This document shows, piece by piece, positions 15,362-23,884 of a stretch of DNA of 39,928 nt. This DNA comes from an uncultured Ignavibacteria bacterium. GTDB lineage: Bacteria; Bacteroidota; Ignavibacteria; Kapaibacteriales; UBA2268. The notes under the pieces were generated by a model. That model worked only from the letters and a program-made list of their open reading frames with translations, searched no databases and had not been told where the DNA came from. Location: the NCBI GenBank assembly GCA_903862655.1, contig CAIOZA010000110.1, positions 1 through 39,928 on the forward strand, read 5' to 3'. The stretch's first letter is position 1. The number at the start of each line of letters is the position of its first letter. The translations under genes and the position numbers were made by a program.

Positions 15362-18148
15362 TTAATTTTTAATAAAATATCCTGTGAATGACGATAGTTC
15401 ATCTCTAATCATCCAAAAATAAATACCTGGAATAAAATCACTTATGTTAATTTCAAGAATACTATTACCTTTTTGAGAAATTGCATATTCCTGAGGATTT
15501 ATTTTATCACCTTTATTATCGAATAAGTCGACGCTGAAGCCGGATGATAATTTTAGATTTGAAACTATCGTTAAATTCGATTCAACCGGATTAGGGTATT
15601 GATTGAAAAACTGGTTTTCAAGAAGGACTATCTTGCTAAGTGCTGGTTGGCAAATTCCGTAAAGATTTAGAGATCCATTAGTAGTATCGAGTTTTATATG
15701 CCGATTAGTGCACTCAGCTGAAATAAAATTAACAGGTGTAGGACTATTATCTAGCAGAACAGTGCCATAGATACTACCAATAACGGATTGGATGTTCTTC
15801 ACCATTACAGAATCTATCCTTAAAGTGATGATTCGGTTTCCATTCTCAAGTCGTTGATTTACAATTTGTGATTGATTTGGGCTAACAAGAAAAGCCTGAT
15901 TAGAAAATGCAAACTCGACATTGAAGGACAGTTTATATGAACCTGTATCCAATAACCTTGCATATATCGGAATCTGATAATTTTTGTCACCAATTTTAGC
16001 TTTTGCATGTGGTATGATTAACTCAAGTTTATTGCTTTTTCCAGAGCATTCAAGAACACAGATATACTTAGCTTTGCATGGGGAACTAAAGTTAACAACA
16101 AGTGTATCATAGAACTTTCCAGAAGATGGAGGATTTGCCTCAATTACGATAGGGATATTACCATTTGGCAATAAAACTGATAAATCATCCGGTTTTGATT
16201 TAATTTTAAAAGCATTGTTGCCATCTTTTAACACAATACTTTCAATCTCCATCTGAACAGTACTTTGGCTGATCAGGTCAATTTGCTGATTTTCTACTAA
16301 ATCAATCAGTAAGTCCCCAAAGTTATGATTTGGAGGCATTGATGCTAACATTTTAACAATATTTACCTTGATACTATCAACACCCTTGCATCCAAAGTTA
16401 TCAGTAACTGTTACAAAATAATAACCATCCATGTTGGCAATAATTTCAGGAGTGAATTCTCCGTTTGACCATTGATACGAGGCATAACTATCCTTTACTG
16501 ACAGTAACTCACTTCCTCCATTGCAAAGCCAAATACTATCACCTTGAGCTATTTGAGGTGTTGGCTGTAATTTTTGCTGAACATAGCAATAAGCAGAATC
16601 TTTGCACCCATTTTCGTTTTCGATAATGAGATAATATAATCCTGCTGAATCGACAATTATACCCTGAGTTTTAGCTCCAGTATTCCATAAATATTTGTTA
16701 TTGGAAAAACTGCTGCTGGATTGCAGAAAAAGACTTGCCCCTTTACACAGATAAGCAGTATCTCCCGGAATAATCCGAAATACAGGTTTAGGAAAAATTT
16801 TAACAAAAATACTATCAGATTTTGTGATATTTGCCATCTTTACTGTCAATTTATAAATACCACTATCGATAAGTGAAACTGATGGTATATCTAGAAAAGC
16901 TGAATCTGATTTTAAGCCATTAGGACCAGTCCAGCTATAGGTTGCACTGTCGAGGCGGTTACTATTTAAATAAAGTGTGTCTCCTTCACAGAGTAAAGTA
17001 TTCCCTTTTATTTCTATACTAAAATCAATGAAACTCTGATTAAATGAAGGGAGTCCTTGCCTACTTTTCTTATCGCCGAGTGAAACTGCATCATCGACAA
17101 ATCTACATTTATCGAAACTTTTATTAGGTTCATTGATACAAGCTAAGTAATTTCTGCCGCGTTTGGCGATATATATCTTCCTATCAGGAGCAATTTGCAT
17201 TGCATGATAGAGCAAATAAGAAGCACCCTGAATTATATTCTGAACAGAATTAATTATATCCTGATTAGATCCGGCATTCAGGTTAATTTGGAAAATAGCA
17301 GAAGGATTATCGAATCCGGCACAGGAGAAATATAGCTTAGAAACATCGGGTGAAAATTCTATCCCATAGGCTGTTTTATATAAATCAGATTGAATTGTTA
17401 TTGGATTTGACAAAATACCTGTTTTGTTATCAAAATTGAAGATTTCGACGATTCCTTTGTCGTATATAGCTAAAGCGAGTTTTTTACCATTAGAAGAGAA
17501 TTTCATGTAGCCAGAAGCATTCATATCGGAACCATCATGATAACTACCTATTGGGGTGATAATTGGGATATCGACCACACCAGTATCAGTGACAAGAAAA
17601 GATAAAAATTTATTAGAATTCCATTCGTGGGTAACAACCCAAACATCCCTTTCGTTTTTATGCTTTACAGCTGAGATTTTTTCCGATACGGGGTAATGCA
17701 AAGGGGTGTTTTTTAAAATAATATCGCCAAGTTTCTGATCCTTATCCATATCGACCAGAGAATATTTCATACCATTTGATTTACCTTGACAGTCAACTGT
17801 AAAAACATAATAAAATTGCTCTGAACGTGGCTTTTGGACGATAATTGCAGATTGTGTTGAGGAGAAATTGCCATCGAGATTATCTCCATTTGGCATTTGT
17901 ACATGCAATCTATTCCAAACAGTTGTTCCATCAGTATAAAAAAGCAGATTCCCAAGCCAATCAGAAATCACTGCACAACCCTCATCGGTCTTCATAGCAC
18001 TATTAGTAAGTGCTACCGGCACATTATCAGTAGTACTGAAAGACAGCCCGCAGTAATCCCCAAAATACCATGTATCGGCATCGTGAAGCTGTGAATAACT
18101 TTTAAATGATGAAATCAAGAGAAGCAATATTAATATTAATTTAGGCAT
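15362..18148 (-). CDS. T9SS cargo with conserved N-domain and three Ig-like repeats (second of paralogue triplet)
   Basis: 928 residues. Residues 1-20 are a signal peptide (MPKLILILLLLISSFKSYSQ). Residues about 21-370 are the shared N-domain (TWYFGDYCGLSF, DEGCAVISDWLGNLLFYTDG, STQSAIIVQKP, APDRKIYIA, ending SRQGLPSF). Three Ig-like repeats follow, with Trp at 406, 488 and 560 and the motifs NENGCKDSA and DNFGCKGVD. Next come an Ig/Hydin-like domain (about 600-705), a cohesin-like domain (about 710-830) and a type A sorting domain (YPNPVESNLTIVSNLK ... FDNKGDKINPQ ... FIPGIYFWMIRD). The start codon directly follows the stop of the upstream paralogue (TAAATG) with no ribosome binding site between, so translation is probably coupled. 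Confidence 0.85.
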   Translation of the reverse strand: MPKLILILLLLISSFKSYSQLHDADTWYFGDYCGLSFSTTDNVPVALTNSAMKTDEGCAVISDWLGNLLFYTDGTTVWNRLHVQMPNGDNLDGNFSSTQSAIIVQKPRSEQFYYVFTVDCQGKSNGMKYSLVDMDKDQKLGDIILKNTPLHYPVSEKISAVKHKNERDVWVVTHEWNSNKFLSFLVTDTGVVDIPIITPIGSYHDGSDMNASGYMKFSSNGKKLALAIYDKGIVEIFNFDNKTGILSNPITIQSDLYKTAYGIEFSPDVSKLYFSCAGFDNPSAIFQINLNAGSNQDIINSVQNIIQGASYLLYHAMQIAPDRKIYIAKRGRNYLACINEPNKSFDKCRFVDDAVSLGDKKSRQGLPSFNQSFIDFSIEIKGNTLLCEGDTLYLNSNRLDSATYSWTGPNGLKSDSAFLDIPSVSLIDSGIYKLTVKMANITKSDSIFVKIFPKPVFRIIPGDTAYLCKGASLFLQSSSSFSNNKYLWNTGAKTQGIIVDSAGLYYLIIENENGCKDSAYCYVQQKLQPTPQIAQGDSIWLCNGGSELLSVKDSYASYQWSNGEFTPEIIANMDGYYFVTVTDNFGCKGVDSIKVNIVKMLASMPPNHNFGDLLIDLVENQQIDLISQSTVQMEIESIVLKDGNNAFKIKSKPDDLSVLLPNGNIPIVIEANPPSSGKFYDTLVVNFSSPCKAKYICVLECSGKSNKLELIIPHAKAKIGDKNYQIPIYARLLDTGSYKLSFNVEFAFSNQAFLVSPNQSQIVNQRLENGNRIITLRIDSVMVKNIQSVIGSIYGTVLLDNSPTPVNFISAECTNRHIKLDTTNGSLNLYGICQPALSKIVLLENQFFNQYPNPVESNLTIVSNLKLSSGFSVDLFDNKGDKINPQEYAISQKGNSILEINISDFIPGIYFWMIRDELSSFTGYFIKN

Positions 18149-20002
18149 TTATTTTTTCATGAATGATAATCTGTGAATTTGTGAAGATGCAGTTTTTAGA
18201 ATTAAAAAATAAAAGCCTGAAGATGCTTTTTTTAGGTCAAAATCATGATGAATTCCAACTTCAGATTTTTGAATATGAATATCGCGACCGATAATTTTCT
18301 GTCCACTAATCGAATATATTGAAATAACCGCATTAGTTTCATCTGAGGATTTTAAATTTACTTCGAGCAAATCCGACACAATGGTTTGAAGCAGATCAAT
18401 TTGAACTTTAGGTATATTGGTAACTTTACGTAGATCCGATTTGCATACATCATTTATTATAATTTCTCCTGGATCAAGGAAAGCAACTAATGTTGTATCG
18501 GACCAAGAAAAATCAGAGATTTTTACTTCATTTCTTGCTTTGTCTCCAAGTAGTATAGTGCCTCTAAGCCTGAACAACTCCAGATCATAAATACTCAAAC
18601 CATTAGTCAAACCACTAAATTTCAATATTCTGACACCATTTTGTATGGAATTATCTTTAAATTGCGGCAAGTTAAGTTCAGGGAGAAATGCCGATGCATT
18701 AAATTCCAGAGTGATTTCATAAGTCAGGTGACTGCTTATCATTGAATCTGTCAAAAGCTTAGCAAATACGGGCAGTTCGACTATATCGCCAGGACTACCT
18801 TGAGCGCTATTTATCCGAATAAGAGATTTGTGGATTTTTGGATCAGGCTTATCTACAACATATAGTTTTTGAAATGCAAAATTAGGTAATCCTAACCTGC
18901 ATAAAGTTTCATCTAGATATACTCCATTTTCAACAAATTCACAGCTAACTCCCCTTTTGTCAGGATAATTAATTACCGAAAGATAGTCGTTTTGATACTT
19001 ACTCACATATAATTTACCATCAGGCGCAGATTGGATTGCTCCAAATATTTTTGCATTATAACTATGCGCTATAATAAGCTTTGATTTAAGAATTTCAGAT
19101 TGTGAGCCACCAATTAAATCGAATTGAAGAATATATGTGCTATCGCTATTTTCTGTATTTGAGCAGTAAAGCTTGGAACAATCAGGAGAGAAACAAACAC
19201 CATATACAAAATAATCATTGCTCTCTTTTGCCAAGAGCGGTAATTCAATAACATTAGATAATTCTCCTGTTTTAGCACTAAAATCATATAATTCGAACTG
19301 TGATGCGGTGTATGTAGCAGCAGCTATTCTTGCTCCATCAGGAGCTACAGCTAAATAACCCATAGAGCTCCACTTCTTCGTTAGGTCGTACTTTAAATTA
19401 AATCTACTAATTACAGGAGACATTGATAATCCGTCAGAAGTGAGCAGATATGAACGAAAATTGTATGAAGCTTGTTCTTTGATAACAATCCAAACATCTG
19501 TCTGATTCGAATGAACTATTGCGACTAGTTTTTCTGAACAGGAATCATAGACATTCACATTTTTGGTAATGACTTCGCCAAAACCGTTATCACCGTGTAG
19601 ATCAACAATGGAGTAACAGAAAGAACCGCCTTCATTGGAGGTAGTAAATACATAAAACAAATTATTCTTCAACGGTTGTTGAACAATTAATACAGCTTGA
19701 GTCGAGGAGTATCCGCCTAAAAGACCTGAGCCATTCAACATCAATTCTTGCTTTTTATTCCAGATTTTATCGCCCTGAGCATAGAACAATAAATTCCCAA
19801 GTTCATCAGAAATTGCGGCAGTGCCTTCTTCAGTAACCAGATTACTGTGGATTGGCTTTGGACTTTTATCGGGAGTATTAAATGAAATTCCTGAGTGCTC
19901 ACCGAAATACCAATTATTTGCCTCGGGCCCAAGAATATGATCCTGGGCAAGAAGCCAAGAAGAACTTATCAGTAAAAATATATATGTTTTGATTTGATTC
20001 AC
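18149..20002 (-). CDS. T9SS cargo with conserved N-domain and no Ig-like repeats (first of paralogue triplet)
   Basis: 617 residues. The N terminus is a signal peptide (MNQIKTYIFLLISSSWLLAQ). Residues about 28-372 are the shared N-domain: NNWYFGEHSGISF, EEGTAAISDELGNLLFYAQG, STQAVLIVQQP, APDGKLYVS, ending CRLGLPNF. There are no Trp/Gly-Cys repeats; the chain passes straight to a cohesin-like domain (IRINSAQGSPGDIVELPVFAKL ... LRGTILLGD, about 390-520) and a type A sorting domain (VISIYSISGQKIIGR ... KASSGFYFLILKT ... HRLSFMKK). This is the compact form of the family and the promoter-proximal gene of the triplet. Its stop abuts the start of the next paralogue. The partner or ligand is unknown. 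Confidence 0.85.
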   Translation of the reverse strand: MNQIKTYIFLLISSSWLLAQDHILGPEANNWYFGEHSGISFNTPDKSPKPIHSNLVTEEGTAAISDELGNLLFYAQGDKIWNKKQELMLNGSGLLGGYSSTQAVLIVQQPLKNNLFYVFTTSNEGGSFCYSIVDLHGDNGFGEVITKNVNVYDSCSEKLVAIVHSNQTDVWIVIKEQASYNFRSYLLTSDGLSMSPVISRFNLKYDLTKKWSSMGYLAVAPDGARIAAATYTASQFELYDFSAKTGELSNVIELPLLAKESNDYFVYGVCFSPDCSKLYCSNTENSDSTYILQFDLIGGSQSEILKSKLIIAHSYNAKIFGAIQSAPDGKLYVSKYQNDYLSVINYPDKRGVSCEFVENGVYLDETLCRLGLPNFAFQKLYVVDKPDPKIHKSLIRINSAQGSPGDIVELPVFAKLLTDSMISSHLTYEITLEFNASAFLPELNLPQFKDNSIQNGVRILKFSGLTNGLSIYDLELFRLRGTILLGDKARNEVKISDFSWSDTTLVAFLDPGEIIINDVCKSDLRKVTNIPKVQIDLLQTIVSDLLEVNLKSSDETNAVISIYSISGQKIIGRDIHIQKSEVGIHHDFDLKKASSGFYFLILKTASSQIHRLSFMKK

Positions 20003-20097
20003 TTAAAAGAAAGCAATAATTTACGTTTAACATAATCAATAACTAATTTAAGTGAAAAAAGTTTCTAAATAAAATAAAATAAATGCGAAATTGATAA

Positions 20098-21903
20098 TTA
20101 TTTTATTCCATACATTTGTTCAATCAGATCATTATACTTCTTTTCGACCACATGGCGCCTAATACTCATTTTTGGAGTTAATAAACCACTTTCGATAGTA
20201 AATGGTTCAGATAAGAGTTTAAATTTTCTCACTCTTTCGAATTTAGCAAGATCCTTTTGAAGTCTGTCGATATCATCTTTAATAACTTTAATGATCTTAT
20301 CGTTGGCAATAAGCTCAGTTGGGTTTTCGAAATTAATACCGACATTTTTTGCTAATTTCTGAAGCTCACCAAAGTCAGGAGTAATCAAAGCTGTATTGAA
20401 TTCTCTTCTATCACCGATTAGTATGCATTGTTCGATAAAAGCACTTTGGGTGAGCAAATTCTCAATAGGTTGAGGTGCAATATTCTTACCCCCACTACTG
20501 ACAAAAATATTCTTTTTACGATCTGTTATTTTCAGGTTACCCTTTTCAGTTATTATACCGATATCTCCTGTATAAAGCCATCCATCTTCATCAATAGCTT
20601 CCATGGTTGCACGTTCGTCATTCCAGTATCCCTTCATGATATTTGGACCACGGGCAAGTATTTCACCATCTTCAGCAATTTTAATCTCCACATTGCCTAA
20701 CGGCATTCCTACAGTTCCGGGTTCTAAGTTTTCAACCCTGGTAATAGTTAGTGCAGGTGATGACTCGGTCAAGCCATATCCTTCGAGTACACCGTAACCA
20801 ATTGCCAAAAAGAATTCAAATACTTCGGCAGCCAGAGCAGCACCACCTGAGACAAAGCATAGTTTTTCACATCCAATTTTCTCTCTGATTTTGGAGAAAA
20901 CAAGTGAATCAGCAAGTTTATATTTTGTTTGCAAGAAGAAAGATACATTATTATCTAGTTTAGCATGTACATATTTTAAACCTGTATCCAAAGCCCAATG
21001 GAAGATTTTTTGTTTTGCTCCACCATCATTATCAGCAGCACTAATAATTTTCTTTCTTACCATTTCCATTAATTTGGGCACGGTAGACATGAATGTGGGT
21101 TTTGCTTCTTTAATATTACCGGCAACAGCGTCTATAGATTCTGCAATATAAACAGTAGCTCCAGAGCTAAATGCAACATAGTACCCAGCTATTCTCTCAA
21201 ATGAGTGACAGAAGGGAAGGTAACTTAGGAAAACATCACTCTCATCAAATTTTGTAGTTTGTTTTGAGGCAATGGCATTAGAAACCATGTTATTATGAGT
21301 CAACATGACACCTTTTGGGTTCCCAGTTGTACCGCTAGTGTAAATCACAGTCAGGAGATCATCAGGATTAACTTTAGCAGAATATTCCAGAATAATCTCT
21401 CTTCTTTGCTGAGGCGTTCGAATTTCTGAACCACGATCTGAAATGTATTTCATAGATTTGACATTTATATCATGGGATTCAAACTGTTCATTCATAATTA
21501 TGATGTGGCGAAGTGAGGGAATACTGGTCTTAACCTCAACAACTTTAGCAAGTTGGAATGTATTGGAGACAATTACCCCTACAGCTTGGCAATCATTAAA
21601 TATAAATTCTTCCTGTTTAGCCGTTAATGTAGTGAATAAAGGGACGGATATTGCGCCAATACTTGCAATAGCAAGATCGGAAATAATCCATTCGACACGG
21701 TTCTCTGATACTATACCGATACGGTCGCCAGATTTAATACCCAGATTCAATAAACCTAGAGCAAAGTTTTCAACTTTTTCCCTTAACTCATCGTGATTAA
21801 TATGTTCCCAAACACCATCAATTTTAAATTTGAATGGAGTAGATGTTGAGCCATACTTTTCGTGCAAATATATTAATAGCTCGGGAATAGTTCTGTAATT
21901 CAT
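20098..21903 (-). CDS. Long-chain fatty acid-CoA ligase (AMP-forming)
   Basis: 601 residues, the size of the FadD15/long-chain acyl-CoA synthetase group. It would activate fatty acids to acyl-CoA through an acyl-adenylate, using ATP. Motifs: P-loop YTSGTTGNPKG at 188-198, EGYGLTESSP at 374-383, YTGDIG at 444-449, and the hinge/catalytic region DRKKNIFVSSGGKNIAPQPIE at about 461-481. No signal peptide or membrane helix. AGGAG stands 5 nt before the ATG. It lies 36 bp downstream of the STAS gene on the same strand and closes the methyltransferase-YfhO-flippase-STAS series, so it may share that transcript. The substrate chain length is inferred only from the family. Confidence 0.92.
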   Translation of the reverse strand: MNYRTIPELLIYLHEKYGSTSTPFKFKIDGVWEHINHDELREKVENFALGLLNLGIKSGDRIGIVSENRVEWIISDLAIASIGAISVPLFTTLTAKQEEFIFNDCQAVGVIVSNTFQLAKVVEVKTSIPSLRHIIIMNEQFESHDINVKSMKYISDRGSEIRTPQQRREIILEYSAKVNPDDLLTVIYTSGTTGNPKGVMLTHNNMVSNAIASKQTTKFDESDVFLSYLPFCHSFERIAGYYVAFSSGATVYIAESIDAVAGNIKEAKPTFMSTVPKLMEMVRKKIISAADNDGGAKQKIFHWALDTGLKYVHAKLDNNVSFFLQTKYKLADSLVFSKIREKIGCEKLCFVSGGAALAAEVFEFFLAIGYGVLEGYGLTESSPALTITRVENLEPGTVGMPLGNVEIKIAEDGEILARGPNIMKGYWNDERATMEAIDEDGWLYTGDIGIITEKGNLKITDRKKNIFVSSGGKNIAPQPIENLLTQSAFIEQCILIGDRREFNTALITPDFGELQKLAKNVGINFENPTELIANDKIIKVIKDDIDRLQKDLAKFERVRKFKLLSEPFTIESGLLTPKMSIRRHVVEKKYNDLIEQMYGIK

Positions 21904-21939
21904 AACTGCTCCTAGGAAAATGATATTTATAAAAAATAA

Positions 21940-22302
21940 TTATTTTACTTTATGTTCCAGGTAAATTAAAGCTTCTTCTTTTGTCTGAAATAACGGAAAC
22001 ACTTTATCCAGACCTACAATTTTGAATGAGCTTAGAATATATGGTTGCAATGCATAAGGGACTAGTCTACCACCCGAATTACATACATTATAATGCCCAT
22101 TGGTTATAGAGCCTATACCATCAGAACCAAAAAAAGTAACATTTTCAAAATCGATTAGAACTTTTTTGACATTTTCGGTAATGAGTAATTTGATACCCTC
22201 TTTTATTCGAGAAGGGAAGTTGTAATCTCCACTATGAAATGCACCAGCAAGATGAATAATTGCATAATCATCATTTCGTTCAATTTCTATACTCATATCC
22301 AT
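21940..22302 (-). CDS. STAS-domain protein (anti-sigma factor antagonist type)
   Basis: 120 residues, a single STAS domain. Such proteins work in partner-switching: the unphosphorylated form binds an anti-sigma kinase or other partner. Seen: LIDFENVTFFGSDGIGSI, in which Ser60 aligns with Ser58 of Bacillus SpoIIAA (MDSSG), while the flanking Asp57 is Gly and the second Ser is Asp. The last third (GGRLVPYALQPYILSSFKIVGLDKVFPLFQT) is the typical end of the fold. GGAG lies 7 nt before the ATG; a second ATG two codons later is possible. No kinase or phosphatase partner is in the window. Placement between a flippase and an acyl-CoA ligase suggests envelope-related regulation, which is inference. 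Confidence 0.85.
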   Translation of the reverse strand: MDMSIEIERNDDYAIIHLAGAFHSGDYNFPSRIKEGIKLLITENVKKVLIDFENVTFFGSDGIGSITNGHYNVCNSGGRLVPYALQPYILSSFKIVGLDKVFPLFQTKEEALIYLEHKVK

Positions 22303-22388
22303 ATTCTGGCTCCAACTTGATTCAATGATTTCATGATATTTCGATTAATATATTACACAATATTAATAAAAAGTAATGATTTATTAAA

Positions 22389-23861
22389 TTATTTTTTTTT
22401 GAAAAGTGATCTGATTGATTTAATTTCTGATGTTGTAAAGAATTTAAAATAAAACAAAGCAGATACAAATACGATAATCCCTCCAGTTCGAATGATAAAC
22501 GCTAAACCGAGGTTGATATTGTTAGTACAATAGGCTATCGGAAAATAGACAACACTCATCAGCAGCAATACCATTATTATTTTGCGCCAATTGTAATCGA
22601 TTGGGTATACTTTTCTTGATATCAAATAAAGTAGAGTTGAACTTACAAGATAAGCAATAAATGTGGCCCATGCAGCACCATAAATTCCCCATATTGGAAT
22701 AGCAATAAAATTAAAAACAATATTAACAATAGCTGCTATTCCGACAGCCAGAGGAAGATAATCTGTTTTTTTACTGATATGGAATCCAGCTGCGAAATTT
22801 GAAAAAGCTCCATTTAAATAATATCCGAACAAAATAATTGGGACAATTCCCAAACCACTCCAATAGTCAGATTTTATAAAGTTCCCTCCAATGAAGGGCA
22901 TTCTGACAATGAATTCAATATAGAATCCGATAAAGAGAAACAACACAACAGAAATTAAAGTAAAATAAGTAAAGATCCTCGAGAATAACTGCTTTGCATC
23001 GGGATCATTATATCTGCTTAAATAAAATGGCTTCCATGCATATTCAAAAATAGTAACGAATAGCATCATGGGAATAGCAAGCCGGTAATTAACGCTATAG
23101 ATTGCAACTTGTTTGGACTGATCGGTTGTAGCAAGATATTTTAAAATAGGTCTGTCCGCCACCTGAAGAATCATCCCAGATAATGCAGCAGGCATTGTTG
23201 GGAAACCAAATCTAAGCATTTGAAGAGTTAAGGATTTATCAAATTTAAATACCAGAAATCTGAATAGATCAGGAAGAAAAAGAAAAATGCCGAATACCGA
23301 GGATATCAATTGTGCCCAAAACACTCCTTCAGCTCCCCAATGAAAACCAATTACAAACCAAAGATTCAGATTAAATGCGACGATTATCATTGCAAATCTA
23401 GACCAGGCAAATCTTTTTGCTTTACCTGTCATTCTGAGCATAGCCATTGGTATAATAAGAAACGAATCCAACAAAGGTAAAAATGCAGCTATTCTAACCA
23501 AGGTTACTGAGTTGGGTAAAGAGGACATAGTTGGTGCTATCTTTTCGGCGAAAACGAAAACTATAGTTGATATAACAACAGACATAAATCCGATGGTAAA
23601 ATATGCAGTAGAAAATACTTTTTTGGTTTGATTGATATCATCTTTAGAATAGAATCTAAAGAATGATGAATCCATTCCAAGAGCAAATGTGATATTTAAA
23701 AAGGCTATAATTGAAAAGAAAATAGTTACATCACCCAATTCAATTTGAGTGAGATAATTAGAATAAATTGGAGTAAGAAAGAAAGTTAAAAATCGACCAA
23801 CAACTGTGAACACACCGTAAATAAGTGTATCAGATGCCAGGCTTCGTATTCTACTCTGCAT
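22389..23861 (-). CDS. Oligosaccharide flippase, Wzx/MATE-like (MVF superfamily)
   Basis: 490 residues, a polytopic membrane protein with about 12-14 hydrophobic segments and little soluble sequence. The N-terminal pattern (ASDTLIYGVFTVVGRFLTFFLTPIYSNYL ... LGDVTIFFSIIAFLNI) is that of polysaccharide transport proteins that flip undecaprenyl-linked glycans across the inner membrane. RFGFPTMPAALSGMILQVADRPIL and the later KKTDYLPLAVGIAAIVNIVFN also match the family. It follows the YfhO gene by 23 bp on the same strand. No glycosyltransferase genes of the GT-A or GT-B type are present, so the substrate is unknown. Confidence 0.88.
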   Translation of the reverse strand: MQSRIRSLASDTLIYGVFTVVGRFLTFFLTPIYSNYLTQIELGDVTIFFSIIAFLNITFALGMDSSFFRFYSKDDINQTKKVFSTAYFTIGFMSVVISTIVFVFAEKIAPTMSSLPNSVTLVRIAAFLPLLDSFLIIPMAMLRMTGKAKRFAWSRFAMIIVAFNLNLWFVIGFHWGAEGVFWAQLISSVFGIFLFLPDLFRFLVFKFDKSLTLQMLRFGFPTMPAALSGMILQVADRPILKYLATTDQSKQVAIYSVNYRLAIPMMLFVTIFEYAWKPFYLSRYNDPDAKQLFSRIFTYFTLISVVLFLFIGFYIEFIVRMPFIGGNFIKSDYWSGLGIVPIILFGYYLNGAFSNFAAGFHISKKTDYLPLAVGIAAIVNIVFNFIAIPIWGIYGAAWATFIAYLVSSTLLYLISRKVYPIDYNWRKIIMVLLLMSVVYFPIAYCTNNINLGLAFIIRTGGIIVFVSALFYFKFFTTSEIKSIRSLFKKK

Positions 23862-23884
23862 TTAAATATCTGAAATTTTATAAA

